A stretch of DNA of 47,125 nt from the NCBI RefSeq assembly GCF_913063425.1, contig NZ_CAJXYK010000049.1:1-47125 (forward strand), in the 5' to 3' direction. Of the stretch, positions 1 through 9,819 are shown one piece after another; position 1 is the stretch's first letter; each line of letters opens with the position of its first letter. The notes under the pieces are model-generated. The model ran no database searches. It saw only the letters and a program-made list of their open reading frames with translations, and had not been told where the DNA came from. The position numbers were made by a program, and so were the translations under genes. This stretch comes from an uncultured Thiohalocapsa sp. (GTDB lineage Bacteria; Pseudomonadota; Gammaproteobacteria; Chromatiales; Chromatiaceae).

Positions 1-121
1 TTTTGCGACAACAACATTCCTCAACGCCCCGCCCGACGGCGCCGTTGCTGGGGAGGCTCGGTCATGCTTCAGGGCTGGCAACACCCTCGCAGCCGCCCAT
101 CCGCCGTGCGGTACCGCGCCC

Positions 122-1048
122 TCAGCCACGGGGATGGTGGCGCGCGTGCAGTTGCTTGAGCCGCTCCCGGGCCACGTGGGTGTAGATCTGGGTGGTGGAC
201 AGGTCGCTGTGCCCGAGCAGCATCTGCACCACCCGCAGGTCCGCGCCATGGTTCAGCAGATGCGTCGCGAAGGCGTGGCGCAGTGTATGCGGCGACAGCG
301 GCTTGACGATGCCGGCGGCGACGGCGTAGCGCTTGATCAACTGCCAGAAGGCCTGCCGGGTCATGCAGTCGCTGCGGGCGGTGGGGAACAGGTACTCACT
401 GCGTCGCCCGCCCAGGATGGCGGCCCGACTGCCGCGCGCATACTCGGCGAGCCAGGCAGTGGCCTCCTCCCCCAGCGGCACCAGCCGCTCCTTGTCGCCC
501 TTGCCGCTGATGCGCACCACGCCCTGGCTCAGATTCACCGCCTGCGGGCGCAGCTGAACCAGCTCGGTCACGCGCAGGCCCCCGGCGTAGAGCACCTCCA
601 GCATGGTGCGGTCACGGTGGCCGCGGGGGTCCTCGGTGTCCGGCGCCGCGAGCAGGCGCTCCACCTCTGCCTCCGTCAGGGTCTTGGGCAGCGGCCGGCC
701 GAGCCTGGGGGCGTCCACACGGGCGGACGGGTCCGCCTCGATGCGGCCCACCCGCAGCAGGTGGCCGTAGAACTGGCGCAGACAGGACAACAGCCGCGCC
801 GTGGACCTGGGCTTGCGGCCCTGCTGGGAGAGGCATGCCAGATAATCGAGCAGGTCCACGCGCTCGGCCTCGCAGGGGCTGCGCCCGCGCTCGGCGGCGA
901 GCCAGCGCAGGAAGGCGGTGAGGTCGGAGCGGTAGGCCGCCAGCGTGTTGTCGCTCAGGCCCCGCTCCAGCCACAGGGCGTCGGTGAAGCCCTCCACCAG
1001 CTCAAGCTCGATGGCGTCGCCCGCATTGTCGTGGCGCCTTGCGCTCAT
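122..1048 (-). CDS. xerD: Site-specific tyrosine recombinase XerD
   Basis: This cytoplasmic recombinase works with XerC at dif to resolve chromosome dimers during division. The protein has 308 residues, the usual XerD length. An N-terminal SAM-like DNA-binding domain spans about residues 12-100 and the catalytic domain follows. The full catalytic set is visible: R159 (GGLRVTEL), K183 (SGKGDKER), H254 and R257 (SPHTLRHAFATH), H280 (LLGHSDLSTT) and the nucleophile Y289 (QIYTH). The start codon overlaps the stop of ogt by 4 bp (ATGA), so the two are translationally coupled with ogt downstream. XerD rather than XerC is chosen from the C-terminal motif style; XerC cannot be fully excluded. Confidence 0.93.
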   Translation of the reverse strand: MSARRHDNAGDAIELELVEGFTDALWLERGLSDNTLAAYRSDLTAFLRWLAAERGRSPCEAERVDLLDYLACLSQQGRKPRSTARLLSCLRQFYGHLLRVGRIEADPSARVDAPRLGRPLPKTLTEAEVERLLAAPDTEDPRGHRDRTMLEVLYAGGLRVTELVQLRPQAVNLSQGVVRISGKGDKERLVPLGEEATAWLAEYARGSRAAILGGRRSEYLFPTARSDCMTRQAFWQLIKRYAVAAGIVKPLSPHTLRHAFATHLLNHGADLRVVQMLLGHSDLSTTQIYTHVARERLKQLHARHHPRG

Positions 1049-1572
1049 GGCGTGAGCCGCGGCCCCTGCCCTTCATGTGCCAGGAGCAGGCGCTTGATGG
1101 CGAGCAGGCGGCCGTCGAGATCGCCGGCGAAGCCGCCCAGCCCGTGCCGGGCCACCACCCGGTGGCAGGGCACCACCAACGGGCAGGGATTGGCGCGGCA
1201 GGCACCGCCCACGGCCCGGGCCGATGAGCCGAGCGCCGCGGCGAGCTCGCCGTAGGTGCGGGTGGCAGCGGGCGGGATGGCGGCGATGGCCTGCCACACC
1301 CGCTGCTGAAACGGCGTGCCCGCGAGCCGCACGGGCAGGTCGATGGCCTGGCCCGGATCCCGGAAATAGACAGCGAAGGCCGCCGCGAGCCACGGCGGCG
1401 CCATGGGGGCCTCCAGGTCGTCTGCGGCGAGCACGACGCGGGTCAGCGCGCCGGCGTCCCGGGCGCCGCGCCAGTGCAGCGCAAGGCGCCCGATGGGCGT
1501 ATCCAGTGCAGTGACGGACAGGGCGGCCGCAGCGTCCGGCAGGGCCTGCGCGGGGTCGGCATCCAGGGGCAT
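1045..1572 (-). CDS. ogt: Methylated-DNA--protein-cysteine S-methyltransferase
   Basis: This is a suicide repair enzyme that moves the alkyl group from O6-alkylguanine in DNA to its own cysteine. The active-site motif PCHRV is present with the acceptor C136. It is preceded by the helix-turn-helix region (RTYGELAAALG, around residues 105-115) that binds the minor groove. The 175 residues match the short Ogt/MGMT family, which lacks the Ada regulatory domain. The start at 1572 is preferred because GGAGGT lies 4 bases upstream; an in-frame ATG at 1584 would place that motif inside the gene. It lies immediately upstream of xerD, with a 4-bp overlap. Confidence 0.9.
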   Translation of the reverse strand: MPLDADPAQALPDAAAALSVTALDTPIGRLALHWRGARDAGALTRVVLAADDLEAPMAPPWLAAAFAVYFRDPGQAIDLPVRLAGTPFQQRVWQAIAAIPPAATRTYGELAAALGSSARAVGGACRANPCPLVVPCHRVVARHGLGGFAGDLDGRLLAIKRLLLAHEGQGPRLTP

Positions 1573-1666
1573 GGTGACCTCCATCGGCGGTGAGCGCAGC
1601 GCCCCGTTATACTGGCCCCGAGCCCGATGCGCCATACGCCGCCGCTGCGACACGCGAGACCCGCCG

Positions 1667-2155
1667 ATGACTCGACCAACAGCAGACGCGACGCCCGCCC
1701 CAGCGGCCGCCGACACCCCGGACAGGGCGCCTTTCTGGAAGACCACGGCGCTTGCCGACATGTCCGCGGCGCAATGGGAGTCCCTGTGTGACGGCTGCGG
1801 CAAGTGTTGCCTGGAGAAGTACGAGGACGCGGACACGGGCGCCATCCACTACACCAATGTCGCCTGCCGGCTGCTGGACTGCCACGCCTGCCGTTGCACC
1901 GACTATGCGCACCGCGCCGCCCGGGTGTCGGACTGCATCACGCTGACGCCCGCGCACCTGCAAGACCCCGGCTGGCTGCCGGAGACCTGTGCCTACCGCC
2001 GCCTGGCCGAGGGCCGCCCGCTGCCCGCCTGGCACCACCTGCGCTCGGGCGACCCCGAGGCCGTGCACCGCGCCGGCGCCAGCGCCCGGGGCTGGATCGT
2101 CCCCGAGCACGAGGTCACGGACCCGCTGCTGCACCTCATCGACGGCGTGCGCTGA
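1667..2155 (+). CDS. YcgN/UPF0260 family cysteine-cluster protein
   Basis: This 162-residue protein belongs to the UPF0260 (YcgN) family, which carries a CxxxCxxCC-type putative zinc- or iron-binding cluster. The signature CDGCGKCC lies near residue 42, followed by more conserved cysteines (CRLLDCHACRCTDY) and SDCITLTP. The molecular function of the family is not established. About 30 Ala/Pro/Thr-rich residues precede the conserved core, so the true start could be slightly later, although no better start with a ribosome site is evident. It is divergent from ogt and lies 36 bp upstream of maf, so the two may be cotranscribed. Confidence 0.85.
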   Translation: MTRPTADATPAPAAADTPDRAPFWKTTALADMSAAQWESLCDGCGKCCLEKYEDADTGAIHYTNVACRLLDCHACRCTDYAHRAARVSDCITLTPAHLQDPGWLPETCAYRRLAEGRPLPAWHHLRSGDPEAVHRAGASARGWIVPEHEVTDPLLHLIDGVR

Positions 2156-2191
2156 GCGCCGCCGCCCGAGCCCCCACCTGCACACCTGACC

Positions 2192-2809
2192 ATGATCACG
2201 CCACAGCTCGTCCTTGCCTCCACCTCCCCCTTCCGCCGTGAGCTCCTGGCGCGGCTCGGGCTGCCGTTCGAGGCCGCCGCACCGGACGTGGACGAAACCC
2301 CGTTGCCCGGCGAGGACGCGGAGCGCCTCGTGGTGCGCCTGGCCGAGGCCAAGGCACGGGCCGTCGCCGCGCAGTATCCGCACGCGCTCATCATCGGCTC
2401 CGATCAGGTGGCGGGGCTCGACGGCGCGCCGGCGGATGAGATTCTGGGCAAGCCCGGCAGCCGTGCCCGGGCCATCGAGCAGCTCACCCGCGCCAGCGGG
2501 CGCAGGGTGGTGTTCCGCACCGGGCTCTGTCTGCTGCGGGCCGAAGACGGCATGACGCAGACCGCCTGTGAGCTGTTCCAGGTGCACTTCCGCCGCCTCA
2601 CCGCCGCGCAGATCGCCGCCTATGTGGACCGCGAGCAGCCCTTCGGCTGCGCCGGCAGCTTCAAGTCCGAGGGGCTCGGCATCACGCTCTTCGAGCGTCT
2701 GACGGGCGCCGATCCCAACGCGCTCGTCGGCCTGCCGCTCATCCGGCTGGTGGACATGCTGGCGGCGGCGGGCGTGGACGTGCTGACCGCACCGCGTCAC
2801 CTAGGCTGA
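2192..2809 (+). CDS. maf: Maf-like nucleotide pyrophosphatase (YceF type)
   Basis: Maf proteins hydrolyse modified or non-canonical nucleoside triphosphates; the YceF branch prefers 7-methyl-GTP. The N-terminal LVLASTSPFRREL supplies the conserved SxxRR motif (S12, R15-R16), and IIGSDQV (S70-D71-Q72) is the second signature. The 205-residue length is normal. The gene runs convergently into sppA, as in the Pseudomonas maf-sppA-phosphatase-rluC neighbourhood. The YceF assignment rests on SDQV, where the YhdE type usually has ADTVV. Confidence 0.92.
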   Translation: MITPQLVLASTSPFRRELLARLGLPFEAAAPDVDETPLPGEDAERLVVRLAEAKARAVAAQYPHALIIGSDQVAGLDGAPADEILGKPGSRARAIEQLTRASGRRVVFRTGLCLLRAEDGMTQTACELFQVHFRRLTAAQIAAYVDREQPFGCAGSFKSEGLGITLFERLTGADPNALVGLPLIRLVDMLAAAGVDVLTAPRHLG

Positions 2810-2978
2810 TTCAGAGCGCCCAGCTGCACTCCGCCCCGGAGCCCCAAGCTTCGCTCGGCCCCCTGGGGACGCCGAGTTCCACTCGGCGAGCGACGAACGC
2901 AGCCCCAGCCTGACTCACTCCCGGCCGTACGCCCAGCGCAGCGGTCCGACCAGCAAACCGCCCCGCATCGCCGCCCCG

Positions 2979-3989
2979 TCAGCGCAGCATCGGCAGCTGC
3001 TGCCATGCGCCGATCTCCACCAGGCCCCGCGCCAGCGACGCGCCGAAGCGCTCGGTGAGGCGCTCCAGCAGGGTGCGCTCGGTGCTGTACTTGACGATCT
3101 CCTCGACGCCGACCAGCTCCCGGGCGACATAGCTGCTGGAGCCGATGCCGTCGCTGAGGCCCAGCGCCACGCTCTCCTGCCCGGTCCAGAAGAGCCCGCT
3201 GAAGAGCTCGTCGCCACCCGTGAGGCGATCGCCGCGGCCCGTCTTCACGGCGTCGATGAACTGGACATGGATGTTGTCGAGCAGCCCCTGCAGGAAGGCC
3301 CGGTCCCGCTCCGGGAGCGGCGAGAAGGGATCGAGCATGGCCTTGCGGTCGCCGGCGGTGAGGAGCCGCCGCTGGATGCCCAGCTCCTCCATGGCCTGCT
3401 GGAAGCCGAAGCCGTCCAGGCGCACGCCAATGGAGCCCACCAGGGTCGCCTCGTCCACATAGATCTCGTCGGCGGCGGCGGCGATGTAGTAGGCGCCCGA
3501 GGCGCAGGCGTCCACGCCCACGGCGTAGACCTTCTTGTCCGGGTATTCCTCGCGCAGCCGGCGGATCTCGTCGAAGACATAGCCCGCCTGCACCGGGCTG
3601 CCGCCCGGGCTGTTGATGCGCAGGATCACCGCCTTGGCGTGGTCCGCCTCGAAGGCCTTGCGCAGCGCGGTGATGATGCGATCCGCGCTGGCGTCGGTCT
3701 CGGGCGCGATGAGGCCGTTCACCTCGATCAGCGCCGTGTGCTCCAAGCCGGCGCTCAGGGACTCGCCGAGGCCGTCGGCATAATAGGTGGCCACCAGCAG
3801 CAGCAGATAGGCCAGGATGCCCATGCGGAAGATCACGCCCCAGCGCCGGGTGCGGCGCTGCTCGCGCAGGAACTCCGCGGCCATGCGGTTGATGAGTGCC
3901 CGCTCCCACTCGGGATCATCCGGTGACGGCATATGCTCGTCCCGGCTCGGGTCGCGCGGTTTCCAGAACTTGAGAAAGTCGAGCTTCAT
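2979..3989 (-). CDS. sppA: Signal peptide peptidase SppA, short 36K type
   Basis: This is an inner-membrane serine peptidase of family S49 that degrades cleaved signal peptides. One transmembrane segment lies at about residues 52-70, followed by the ClpP-like peptidase domain. The nucleophile S164 sits in ACASGAYYIA and the general base K216 in GDRKAM. The 52-residue spacing equals that of the single-domain SppA enzymes. NSPGGSP (126-132) is the oxyanion/strand motif. The usual CASGGYY reads CASGAYY, a mild change. The 336 residues fit the short form, not the two-domain E. coli enzyme. It overlaps the upstream HAD gene by 4 bp, so the operon order is rluC - HAD phosphatase - sppA. Confidence 0.92.
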   Translation of the reverse strand: MKLDFLKFWKPRDPSRDEHMPSPDDPEWERALINRMAAEFLREQRRTRRWGVIFRMGILAYLLLLVATYYADGLGESLSAGLEHTALIEVNGLIAPETDASADRIITALRKAFEADHAKAVILRINSPGGSPVQAGYVFDEIRRLREEYPDKKVYAVGVDACASGAYYIAAAADEIYVDEATLVGSIGVRLDGFGFQQAMEELGIQRRLLTAGDRKAMLDPFSPLPERDRAFLQGLLDNIHVQFIDAVKTGRGDRLTGGDELFSGLFWTGQESVALGLSDGIGSSSYVARELVGVEEIVKYSTERTLLERLTERFGASLARGLVEIGAWQQLPMLR

Positions 3990-4663
3990 GGGGTGTCGTC
4001 GTCTTGTGTGGCGGCGGCCGCGGCGAGCCAGCCGGGCAGTGCGTCGATGGCGGAGAGGCAGGCGAGCGGTGCGAGCGCCAGCAGCCGCTCCGGGGCATGG
4101 GCGCCGTAACAGACGGCGAGCGCCTCCACGCCCGCGTTCTTCGCGGTGAGCAGATCGTACTCGGTGTCGCCGATCATCAGCGCCCGGGAGGCATGGACGC
4201 CAAGCTCGTCCAGCAGTTCCAGCAGCATTTGCGGATGCGGCTTGGAGAAGGTCTCATCCGCCGAGCGGGTGGCGTGGAAGTGCGGCTCGAGGCCGCTCTC
4301 TGCCAGGGCCCGGTTGAGCCCGATGCGGCTCTTACCCGTGGCCACGGCCAGCAGATAGCCCGCCGACCGCAGCTCCGCCACCACCTCGGCGGCACCGGCG
4401 AAGAGCGGCGTGGGCGTATCGTCCAGCTCCAGGTAGTGCGCCCGGTAGTGCTCGATGAGCCGGGCGCGCAGGGCCTCGTCGGCATCCGGCGCCAGCTCCG
4501 CCACCGCGTGCGAGAGACCAAGGCCGATGACATTGCGCGCGGCGGCCGCGGGCGGCGGCACCAGGCCGAGCTCGCGAAAGGCTGCCTGCATGCTGGCGAC
4601 GATGCGCGCCGCCGAGTCCATCAGGGTCCCGTCCCAGTCGAACACCAAGAGCTCATAACGCAC
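3986..4663 (-). CDS. HAD-family phosphatase, phosphoglycolate-phosphatase-like
   Basis: This is a cytoplasmic haloacid-dehalogenase-superfamily phosphatase. Motif I is FDWDGTLMD (nucleophile D9, acid D11), motif II ATGKSR, motif III around FSKPHP, and motif IV MIGDTEYD. The cap domain inserted after motif I is all-helical (subclass I), as in Gph/PGP enzymes. It sits between rluC and sppA, as its Pseudomonas counterpart does. A GTG start at 4663 preceded by AGGAG at 7 bases is preferred; another GTG at 4681 is possible. The start lies within the end of rluC, so translation is coupled. The substrate cannot be read from sequence. Confidence 0.88.
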   Translation of the reverse strand: MRYELLVFDWDGTLMDSAARIVASMQAAFRELGLVPPPAAAARNVIGLGLSHAVAELAPDADEALRARLIEHYRAHYLELDDTPTPLFAGAAEVVAELRSAGYLLAVATGKSRIGLNRALAESGLEPHFHATRSADETFSKPHPQMLLELLDELGVHASRALMIGDTEYDLLTAKNAGVEALAVCYGAHAPERLLALAPLACLSAIDALPGWLAAAAATQDDDTP

Positions 4664-5648
4664 GGCTCTGCTCCTCTGCACGTTGCATCACCGCGGCCAG
4701 GGCCTCCGGCAGCGGTGCGGTGACGGTGATGGGGGCCGCGTCCTCCCGCGCGCGGAAGCCGAGCTCCGCGGCGTGCAGGAACAGGCGCTCCAGGCCCAGC
4801 GCCCGCGCTTGTGCCCGATGCTCCGGGCGACCGTACTTGTCGTCGCCCGCCACGGGTGCACCGATGGCGGCGGCATGCACGCGGATCTGGTGCGTGCGCC
4901 CGGTGTGCAGGTCCACGTCCACCAGCGTCATGCCGCCGTAGGCTGCCACCCGGCGGAACACCGTGAGCGCCGGCTTGCCCGTGGCCGCGTCCACCCGGAC
5001 CATGCGCTCTCCGCCCTGGAGCTGGTTCTTGGCGAGCGGCAGGTCCACCCGCTGCAGCGGACCCGCAAGCGGCCCCAGCAGCAGGGCCCGATAGCGCTTG
5101 GCGACGGCCCCCGCGCGCAGCTGTGCATGCAGGAAGCGCAGCGCGCTGCGCCGCTTGGCGACCATGAGACAACCGGAGGTCTCCCGGTCGAGCCGATGCA
5201 CCAGCTCCAGCGTCAGCTCCGGGCGCCCCGCCCGCAGCGCCTCGATGACGCCGTGCGCCACACCGCTGCCGCCGTGCACGGCGACGCCGGCGGGCTTGTC
5301 CAGCACCAGCAGCCGCGAATCCTCGTACAGGATGCGCTCCGCCAGGGCTGCGGTGAGCCCGGCCGGCACTGGACGCTCGGCGTCTCGGGTGGGCGTGCGC
5401 ACCGGCGGGATGCGCACGTCGTCACCCGCCTGAAGTCGCTGCTGCGGCTTCACGCGCCCCTTGTTGACGCGCACTTCGCCGCGGCGCAGCAGGCGGTAGA
5501 CCAGCGCCCGCGGCACGCCCCTGAGCTCCGCCAGCAGGAAGTTGTCGACGCGCTGGCCCGCCGCCTCCGCCGAGACGCGCACATGACGGACGCCCTGTGC
5601 GCGCTCCTGTGGCTGTCGCTGCGCACGCCGGGCGCTCGGATCGGTCAA
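4653..5648 (-). CDS. rluC: 23S rRNA pseudouridine synthase RluC
   Basis: RluC converts specific uridines of 23S rRNA (955, 2504 and 2580 in E. coli numbering) to pseudouridine. An S4 RNA-binding domain covers about residues 32-80 and the RluA-type catalytic domain follows. The catalytic aspartate D154 lies in HRLDRETSG. The C-terminal GRTHQIRVH motif is intact. The length of 331 residues is usual. The start appears to be TTG at 5648, behind GAGGG; no better start lies before the S4 domain. The divergent position next to rne is a widely conserved arrangement and supports RluC over RluD or RluA. Confidence 0.92.
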   Translation of the reverse strand: MTDPSARRAQRQPQERAQGVRHVRVSAEAAGQRVDNFLLAELRGVPRALVYRLLRRGEVRVNKGRVKPQQRLQAGDDVRIPPVRTPTRDAERPVPAGLTAALAERILYEDSRLLVLDKPAGVAVHGGSGVAHGVIEALRAGRPELTLELVHRLDRETSGCLMVAKRRSALRFLHAQLRAGAVAKRYRALLLGPLAGPLQRVDLPLAKNQLQGGERMVRVDAATGKPALTVFRRVAAYGGMTLVDVDLHTGRTHQIRVHAAAIGAPVAGDDKYGRPEHRAQARALGLERLFLHAAELGFRAREDAAPITVTAPLPEALAAVMQRAEEQSRAL

Positions 5649-5869
5649 TTGCTGACCCTCTGAAACCTTGCTAACCTTAGGAACTTATGCCAGCCCGTCC
5701 GGGGTGGGCAGTGTGGCCGCTTGTCGGCGCGCCTGAGCGATATTTCGATCCGATGCTGAGGCCTGCTACGTCGGCTCGATGCTTCGACCCGGCAGCCAGG
5801 GCCATGCGGCGGGTCCGTATGTGTGGCCCATGCCGGCACCGGACCCCGAGTACGAGGGCTCTCCTGAGG

Positions 5870-5935
5870 CTGCACCGGGCCTGAACCGGGCCTGAACCGG
5901 GCCTGAACCGGGCCTGAACCGGGACTGAACCGGGG
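5870..5935. repeat. Six tandem 11-bp repeats in the rluC-rne intergenic region
   Basis: Five consecutive copies of the unit ctgaaccgggc (the last base varies in the final two) run from 5881 to 5935. They are preceded by one imperfect copy, ctgcaccgggc, at 5870. The array lies in the 707-bp gap between rluC and rne, which contains no convincing gene. The period of 11 bp is close to one DNA helical turn, so the copies face the same side of the helix. Whether the array lies within the rne leader or upstream of its promoter cannot be told. Confidence 0.9.
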
Positions 5936-5982
5936 ACAGCATAGGGGAAGGCGGCCAACAGACGGCGCCCTTTCGGACCATC

Positions 5983-6131
5983 GGGCCGCCCATGGTACAT
6001 CGGCGGCCCATTGCGGCCCACCTTGTGTTGCCTTGTGGGGCGCAGCTGTGGACGCCGGGCGCCGCCCGCGCTGCCGGCGAGCGGGCTGTAACGAACAACG
6101 ATTTGCCGGGCACCGACGCCGTCGGTGCCCG
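5983..6131 (+). promoter_or_regulatory. Structured rne leader with two strong hairpins
   Basis: Two perfect inverted repeats lie ahead of rne. The first pairs gggccgcc (5983-5990) with ggcggccc (6002-6009) around an 11-base loop. The second pairs cgggcaccgac (6107-6117) with gtcggtgcccg (6121-6131) around a 3-base loop. In E. coli a long structured rne 5' untranslated region mediates RNase E autoregulation. By analogy these hairpins may do the same; that is inference. The rest of the gap shows no gene. Confidence 0.5.
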
Positions 6132-6355
6132 AACCTGCGACCCGGCCCCTCCCAGCCGGGCGCACATTGAACACAGGCGCGTGCCCGACGCTTGCCTGCC
6201 GCCGACCACCGACGCACTGCGCGCTGCGGCGGCTGCATACTTCGGGCCCGTCGGCATGGGGAGCCGACTGCGAGCGGGTCACCGGCAGCCGGCCGTCGAG
6301 GCCGGCCCGGCCTACGGCATCACGCCGCGCGCCACGGCCAGAGTGCGCAGACAAC

Positions 6356-9300
6356 ATGAAGAGAATGCTGATCAACGCAACGCAGCCGGAAGAGCTGCGC
6401 GTTGCGATCGTGGACGGGCAGAAGCTATTCAACCTCGACATCGAAAGCCCCGGACGGGAACAGAAAAAAGCCAACATCTACAAGGGCACCATCACCCGCG
6501 TCGAGCCGAGTCTGGAGGCGGCCTTCGTCGACTACGGCTCGGAGCGCCACGGCTTCCTGCCGCTGAAGGAAATCTCCCGGGCCTACTTCGAGCAGGAGCT
6601 GAAGCCCGGCAGCAAGGCCAGCATCAAGGAGCTCATCAAAGAGGGCCGTGAGGTCGTCGTCCAGATCGACAAGGAGGAGCGCGGCAACAAGGGCGCCGCA
6701 CTCACCACCTTCGTCTCGCTCGCCGGGCGCTACCTGGTGCTGATGCCGAACAACCCCCGCGCCGGCGGCGTCTCCCGGCGCATCGACGGCGCCGACCGCT
6801 CGGAGCTGCGCGAGGCCCTGAGCCAGCTCGAAATCCCCGAGGACATGGGGCTCATCGTGCGCACCGCGGGGGTCGGCAAGAACGCCGAAGAGCTGCAGTG
6901 GGATCTCGACTATCTGCTGCAGCTCTGGGACGCCATCAAGACCTCCAGCGAGAGTCGCAAGGCGCCCTTCCTGATCTATCAGGAAAGCGACATCATCATC
7001 CGCAGCATCCGCGACCACCTGCGCGCGGATATCGGCGAGATCGTCATCGACAGCCAGGCGATGTACCGCCGCGCGGAAGAGTTCATCCAGCAGGTGATGC
7101 CGCACAACGAAAAGAAGCTGCGCCTGTACCAGGACGAGGTGCCGCTGTTCACCCGCTACCAGATCGAGAGCCAGATCGAGTCCGCCTTCCAGCGCGAGGT
7201 GCGCCTGCCCTCCGGCGGTGCCCTGGTGATCGACCACACGGAGGCGCTGACCTCCATCGATATCAACTCGGCCCGCGCCACCAAGGGCGCCGACATCGAA
7301 GAGACGGCGCTCAACACCAACCTGGAGGCCGCCGACGAGATCGCCCGGCAGCTGCGCCTGCGCGACCTGGGCGGGCTCTTCGTCATCGACTTCATCGACA
7401 TGACGCCCGCCAAGCACCAGCGCGAGGTGGAGAATCGCCTGCGCGAGGCGCTGAAGCAGGACCGCGCCCGGGTGCAGGTGGCGCGCATCTCCCGCTTCGG
7501 GCTGCTGGAGATGTCGCGCCAGCGCCTGCGGCCGTCGCTGGGCGAGTCGAGCCAGCACGTCTGCCCGCGCTGTAAGGGCCAAGGCACCATCCGCGGCGTC
7601 GAGTCCCTGGCCCTGTCGGTGCTGCGCATCATCGAAGAAGAGGCGATGAAGGACAGCACGGCGCGCATCCTCGCCCAGCTGCCGGTGGACGTCGCCGCCT
7701 TCCTGCTGAACGAGAAGCGGCGCAAGATCCTTGAGATCGAGCAACGCCATGACGTCGGCGTGGTCCTGATCCCGAACAAGCACCTGGACACGCCGGATTA
7801 TTCCATCGAGCGCGTCCGCGTCCAGGACGCCGAGCGCCGCAGCGAGGACGAGCCCAGCTACACCCTGGCCAACGTCCCCGAGCAGGCGCTGCCGGCGTTC
7901 GCCGCCGTCCGTGGGGACGTGAAGCCGGAGGAGCCTGCGGTGAAGGGCGTCAAGCCGACGGCGCCGGTGCCGCAGCGCCCGCGCGCCGCGCAGCCGCCCG
8001 TACCTGAGCGCGCGGACGACCTGGAGGCGCAGCACCAGGAGAGCATGCTGAAGAAGATCTGGGGCATGCTCTTCGCGCCCCCCGGTGACGACGATGCGCG
8101 GGAGCCTCAAGCGGCGGCCGACACGGCGGCAGCGCCGGCGCCGCATGCAGCCCAAGCAGACGACAGGCGCGCGGAGCGCACGCAACGCCCGGGCGACGAC
8201 GCCAGCGACGGCAAGCCGCCGCAGCGCAAGCCCCGCGGCCAGCGCCGCGACGACACCGGCCAGCAGCGCCGCAGCAAGCCGAAGGCGGATGCAAAGCCGG
8301 ACGCCAGAGCCGATGTGGGGGCCACGGACCAGGGGGCGGAGGAGCCCGATCAGCAGCGCCAAAACCGCACCCGCCGCAGCCAGGGCGGAGCCCGCAGCGA
8401 CGACGGCGAGCGTCAGCGCAGCTCGCGGCGCAGCAGCCGCGGCGGTCGCTCGCGCCGCGGTGGCGGCCAGCGCGAGCAAGGCGACGGCGCCAAGGCCGAG
8501 GCGCGGGACGACCAGTCGGCGGCGACTCCGGACGCCACCACAGATGCGGCGCCGGACACGGCTCAGGCCAAGCCACCAAGGCACGAGCAAGCGCAGCCGG
8601 ACAAGCCACAGGCGCCCGGGCGACAGCTCATGACCCGCACCGATACCCTGCCCATGGCCATGCCGCAGCAGTCGGGGACCACCTCCGATGCCGACGGCGA
8701 CGCCGATGCCGGGGGCCGAACGGACGCCGACGCTGTCAGCAGCCCGGACACCGGCACCACGGAGGCCGGCAAGAACGGGGAGGATGAGCAGACCGGCAGC
8801 CGCAGCCGCTCCAGCAGGCGGCGGCGCGGCGGGCGGCGCCGGCGCAGCAGCAGCGCCCGCGAGGGCGAGGCGGCAGCGGACGGCAGCGGCCAGCAGAGCG
8901 GCGCCGAGGCCGCCGACCAGGTGCCACCCGCCCAGGCGCCCGCCACGCCGCCAGCCCCGGCGGGCGACGCCGCGACCACGGGCAACGGCGGGGTGAGCGC
9001 CCACGGCGCAGTCGACCAGCCCCGGCACGACACCACCTCGCGTGCCGCTGAGCCCACAGCATCCGGGAGCGCGCAGGCTGCGAACAACGCCGCGGACGCG
9101 CCGCCACCCCGGGCGCAGGCGACAGCCCCCTTGGCAGCACCGAAACCCGAGCCGGCGGCGGAAGCTCCGGTCGCCGCAGGCCCCGCGGTTGACGGCGGCA
9201 AGAGCACGCCGGCAGCCCACGCATCGAGCGACTTGCCACCCGCCGCGGATGCCGCCCCACCGCAGCGCCCGCGCAAGGGCAACGGCGCGACGGCACCGGA

Positions 9301-9583
9301 TGCTGCCCAAGCGCCGCCGGGTGGCTCGGCGCCGCCCCCTGCCGCCGGGGCGCCGGCGGCGGCAGCAGGCGGCGACGCGGTGGCTGACGGCAGCAGCCGC
9401 CCGAAGCCCAATGGCAGCACCCAGCCCACACCGCCATCGGCCGGGGCCCCCACCGGGTCTGCGGAGGCGGCCACGCAGGACAGCGGACCCACCACCCCGC
9501 CGCCGGCCGAGTCGCCAGCCCGCGAGGAGCCCGCGCCAGCCACCGGCGCGGCAGCCGAGGGTAAGCAGCCCGGGCCCGGCTGA
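6356..9583 (+). CDS. rne: Ribonuclease E
   Basis: RNase E is the main single-strand-specific endoribonuclease for mRNA decay and for rRNA and tRNA processing, and the scaffold of the degradosome. The 1075-residue protein has an N-terminal S1 domain (about residues 38-120), the 5'-sensor/RNase H region, and DNase I-like catalytic aspartates D302 (SIDINSA) and D345 (LFVIDFIDM). The Zn-link is C403-PRC406. The C-terminal half is low-complexity, with two Arg-rich RNA-binding patches (about 682-706 and 815-837) and a Pro/Ala/Gly-rich tail. No clear Shine-Dalgarno sequence precedes the ATG; the start is fixed by the conserved [13 protein letters not shown]. Pro/Ala expansion of the tail makes scaffold microdomains unrecognisable. 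Confidence 0.97.
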   Translation: MKRMLINATQPEELRVAIVDGQKLFNLDIESPGREQKKANIYKGTITRVEPSLEAAFVDYGSERHGFLPLKEISRAYFEQELKPGSKASIKELIKEGREVVVQIDKEERGNKGAALTTFVSLAGRYLVLMPNNPRAGGVSRRIDGADRSELREALSQLEIPEDMGLIVRTAGVGKNAEELQWDLDYLLQLWDAIKTSSESRKAPFLIYQESDIIIRSIRDHLRADIGEIVIDSQAMYRRAEEFIQQVMPHNEKKLRLYQDEVPLFTRYQIESQIESAFQREVRLPSGGALVIDHTEALTSIDINSARATKGADIEETALNTNLEAADEIARQLRLRDLGGLFVIDFIDMTPAKHQREVENRLREALKQDRARVQVARISRFGLLEMSRQRLRPSLGESSQHVCPRCKGQGTIRGVESLALSVLRIIEEEAMKDSTARILAQLPVDVAAFLLNEKRRKILEIEQRHDVGVVLIPNKHLDTPDYSIERVRVQDAERRSEDEPSYTLANVPEQALPAFAAVRGDVKPEEPAVKGVKPTAPVPQRPRAAQPPVPERADDLEAQHQESMLKKIWGMLFAPPGDDDAREPQAAADTAAAPAPHAAQADDRRAERTQRPGDDASDGKPPQRKPRGQRRDDTGQQRRSKPKADAKPDARADVGATDQGAEEPDQQRQNRTRRSQGGARSDDGERQRSSRRSSRGGRSRRGGGQREQGDGAKAEARDDQSAATPDATTDAAPDTAQAKPPRHEQAQPDKPQAPGRQLMTRTDTLPMAMPQQSGTTSDADGDADAGGRTDADAVSSPDTGTTEAGKNGEDEQTGSRSRSSRRRRGGRRRRSSSAREGEAAADGSGQQSGAEAADQVPPAQAPATPPAPAGDAATTGNGGVSAHGAVDQPRHDTTSRAAEPTASGSAQAANNAADAPPPRAQATAPLAAPKPEPAAEAPVAAGPAVDGGKSTPAAHASSDLPPAADAAPPQRPRKGNGATAPDAAQAPPGGSAPPPAAGAPAAAAGGDAVADGSSRPKPNGSTQPTPPSAGAPTGSAEAATQDSGPTTPPPAESPAREEPAPATGAAAEGKQPGPG

Positions 9584-9591
9584 CCCCTCCA

Positions 9592-9625
9592 CGTGCGGCG
9601 CCGATGGCGTGCCCGGCGCCGCACG
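9592..9625 (+). terminator. Stem-loop just after rne
   Basis: A perfect 11-bp stem (cgtgcggcgcc with ggcgccgcacg) around a 12-base loop begins 9 bases past the rne stop. It has no uridine tract, so it is either a 3'-end-protecting hairpin or a weak terminator. It separates rne from the sulfotransferase operon. Confidence 0.5.
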
Positions 9626-9819
9626 GGCCATAACGACCAGCCGACGGCGGGACGACCCCGAGCAATTTCGGTTTGGACTGCGGCTGCGGTACCATGGCGG
9701 GCCGACGTGGGGGCGCCCGGCGCGCCGGCTGCTGTCAGCATCGCAAAGCCATCCCACAGGCCGGTTCCACCAGCCTACCGAAGCCCACCAGACAGGCCCG
9801 CCAAACGCGTAACCAGCAG

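Noticed and set aside
2820-2978. Terminator between the convergent maf and sppA genes
   Set aside because: There is a 6-bp inverted repeat (gccgag with ctcggc near 2870-2887), but no T-tract on either strand, so the evidence is too weak to list.
5677-6477. Minus-strand open frames over the rne leader
   Set aside because: They include the 11-bp tandem repeats translated as RPGSGPVQ units and overlap the conserved rne start. No support for a protein was found.
6425-9757. A 1110-codon open frame on the minus strand opposite rne
   Set aside because: It is a by-product of GC-rich codon use opposite a clear RNase E gene. Its composition is low-complexity and it has no family motif.
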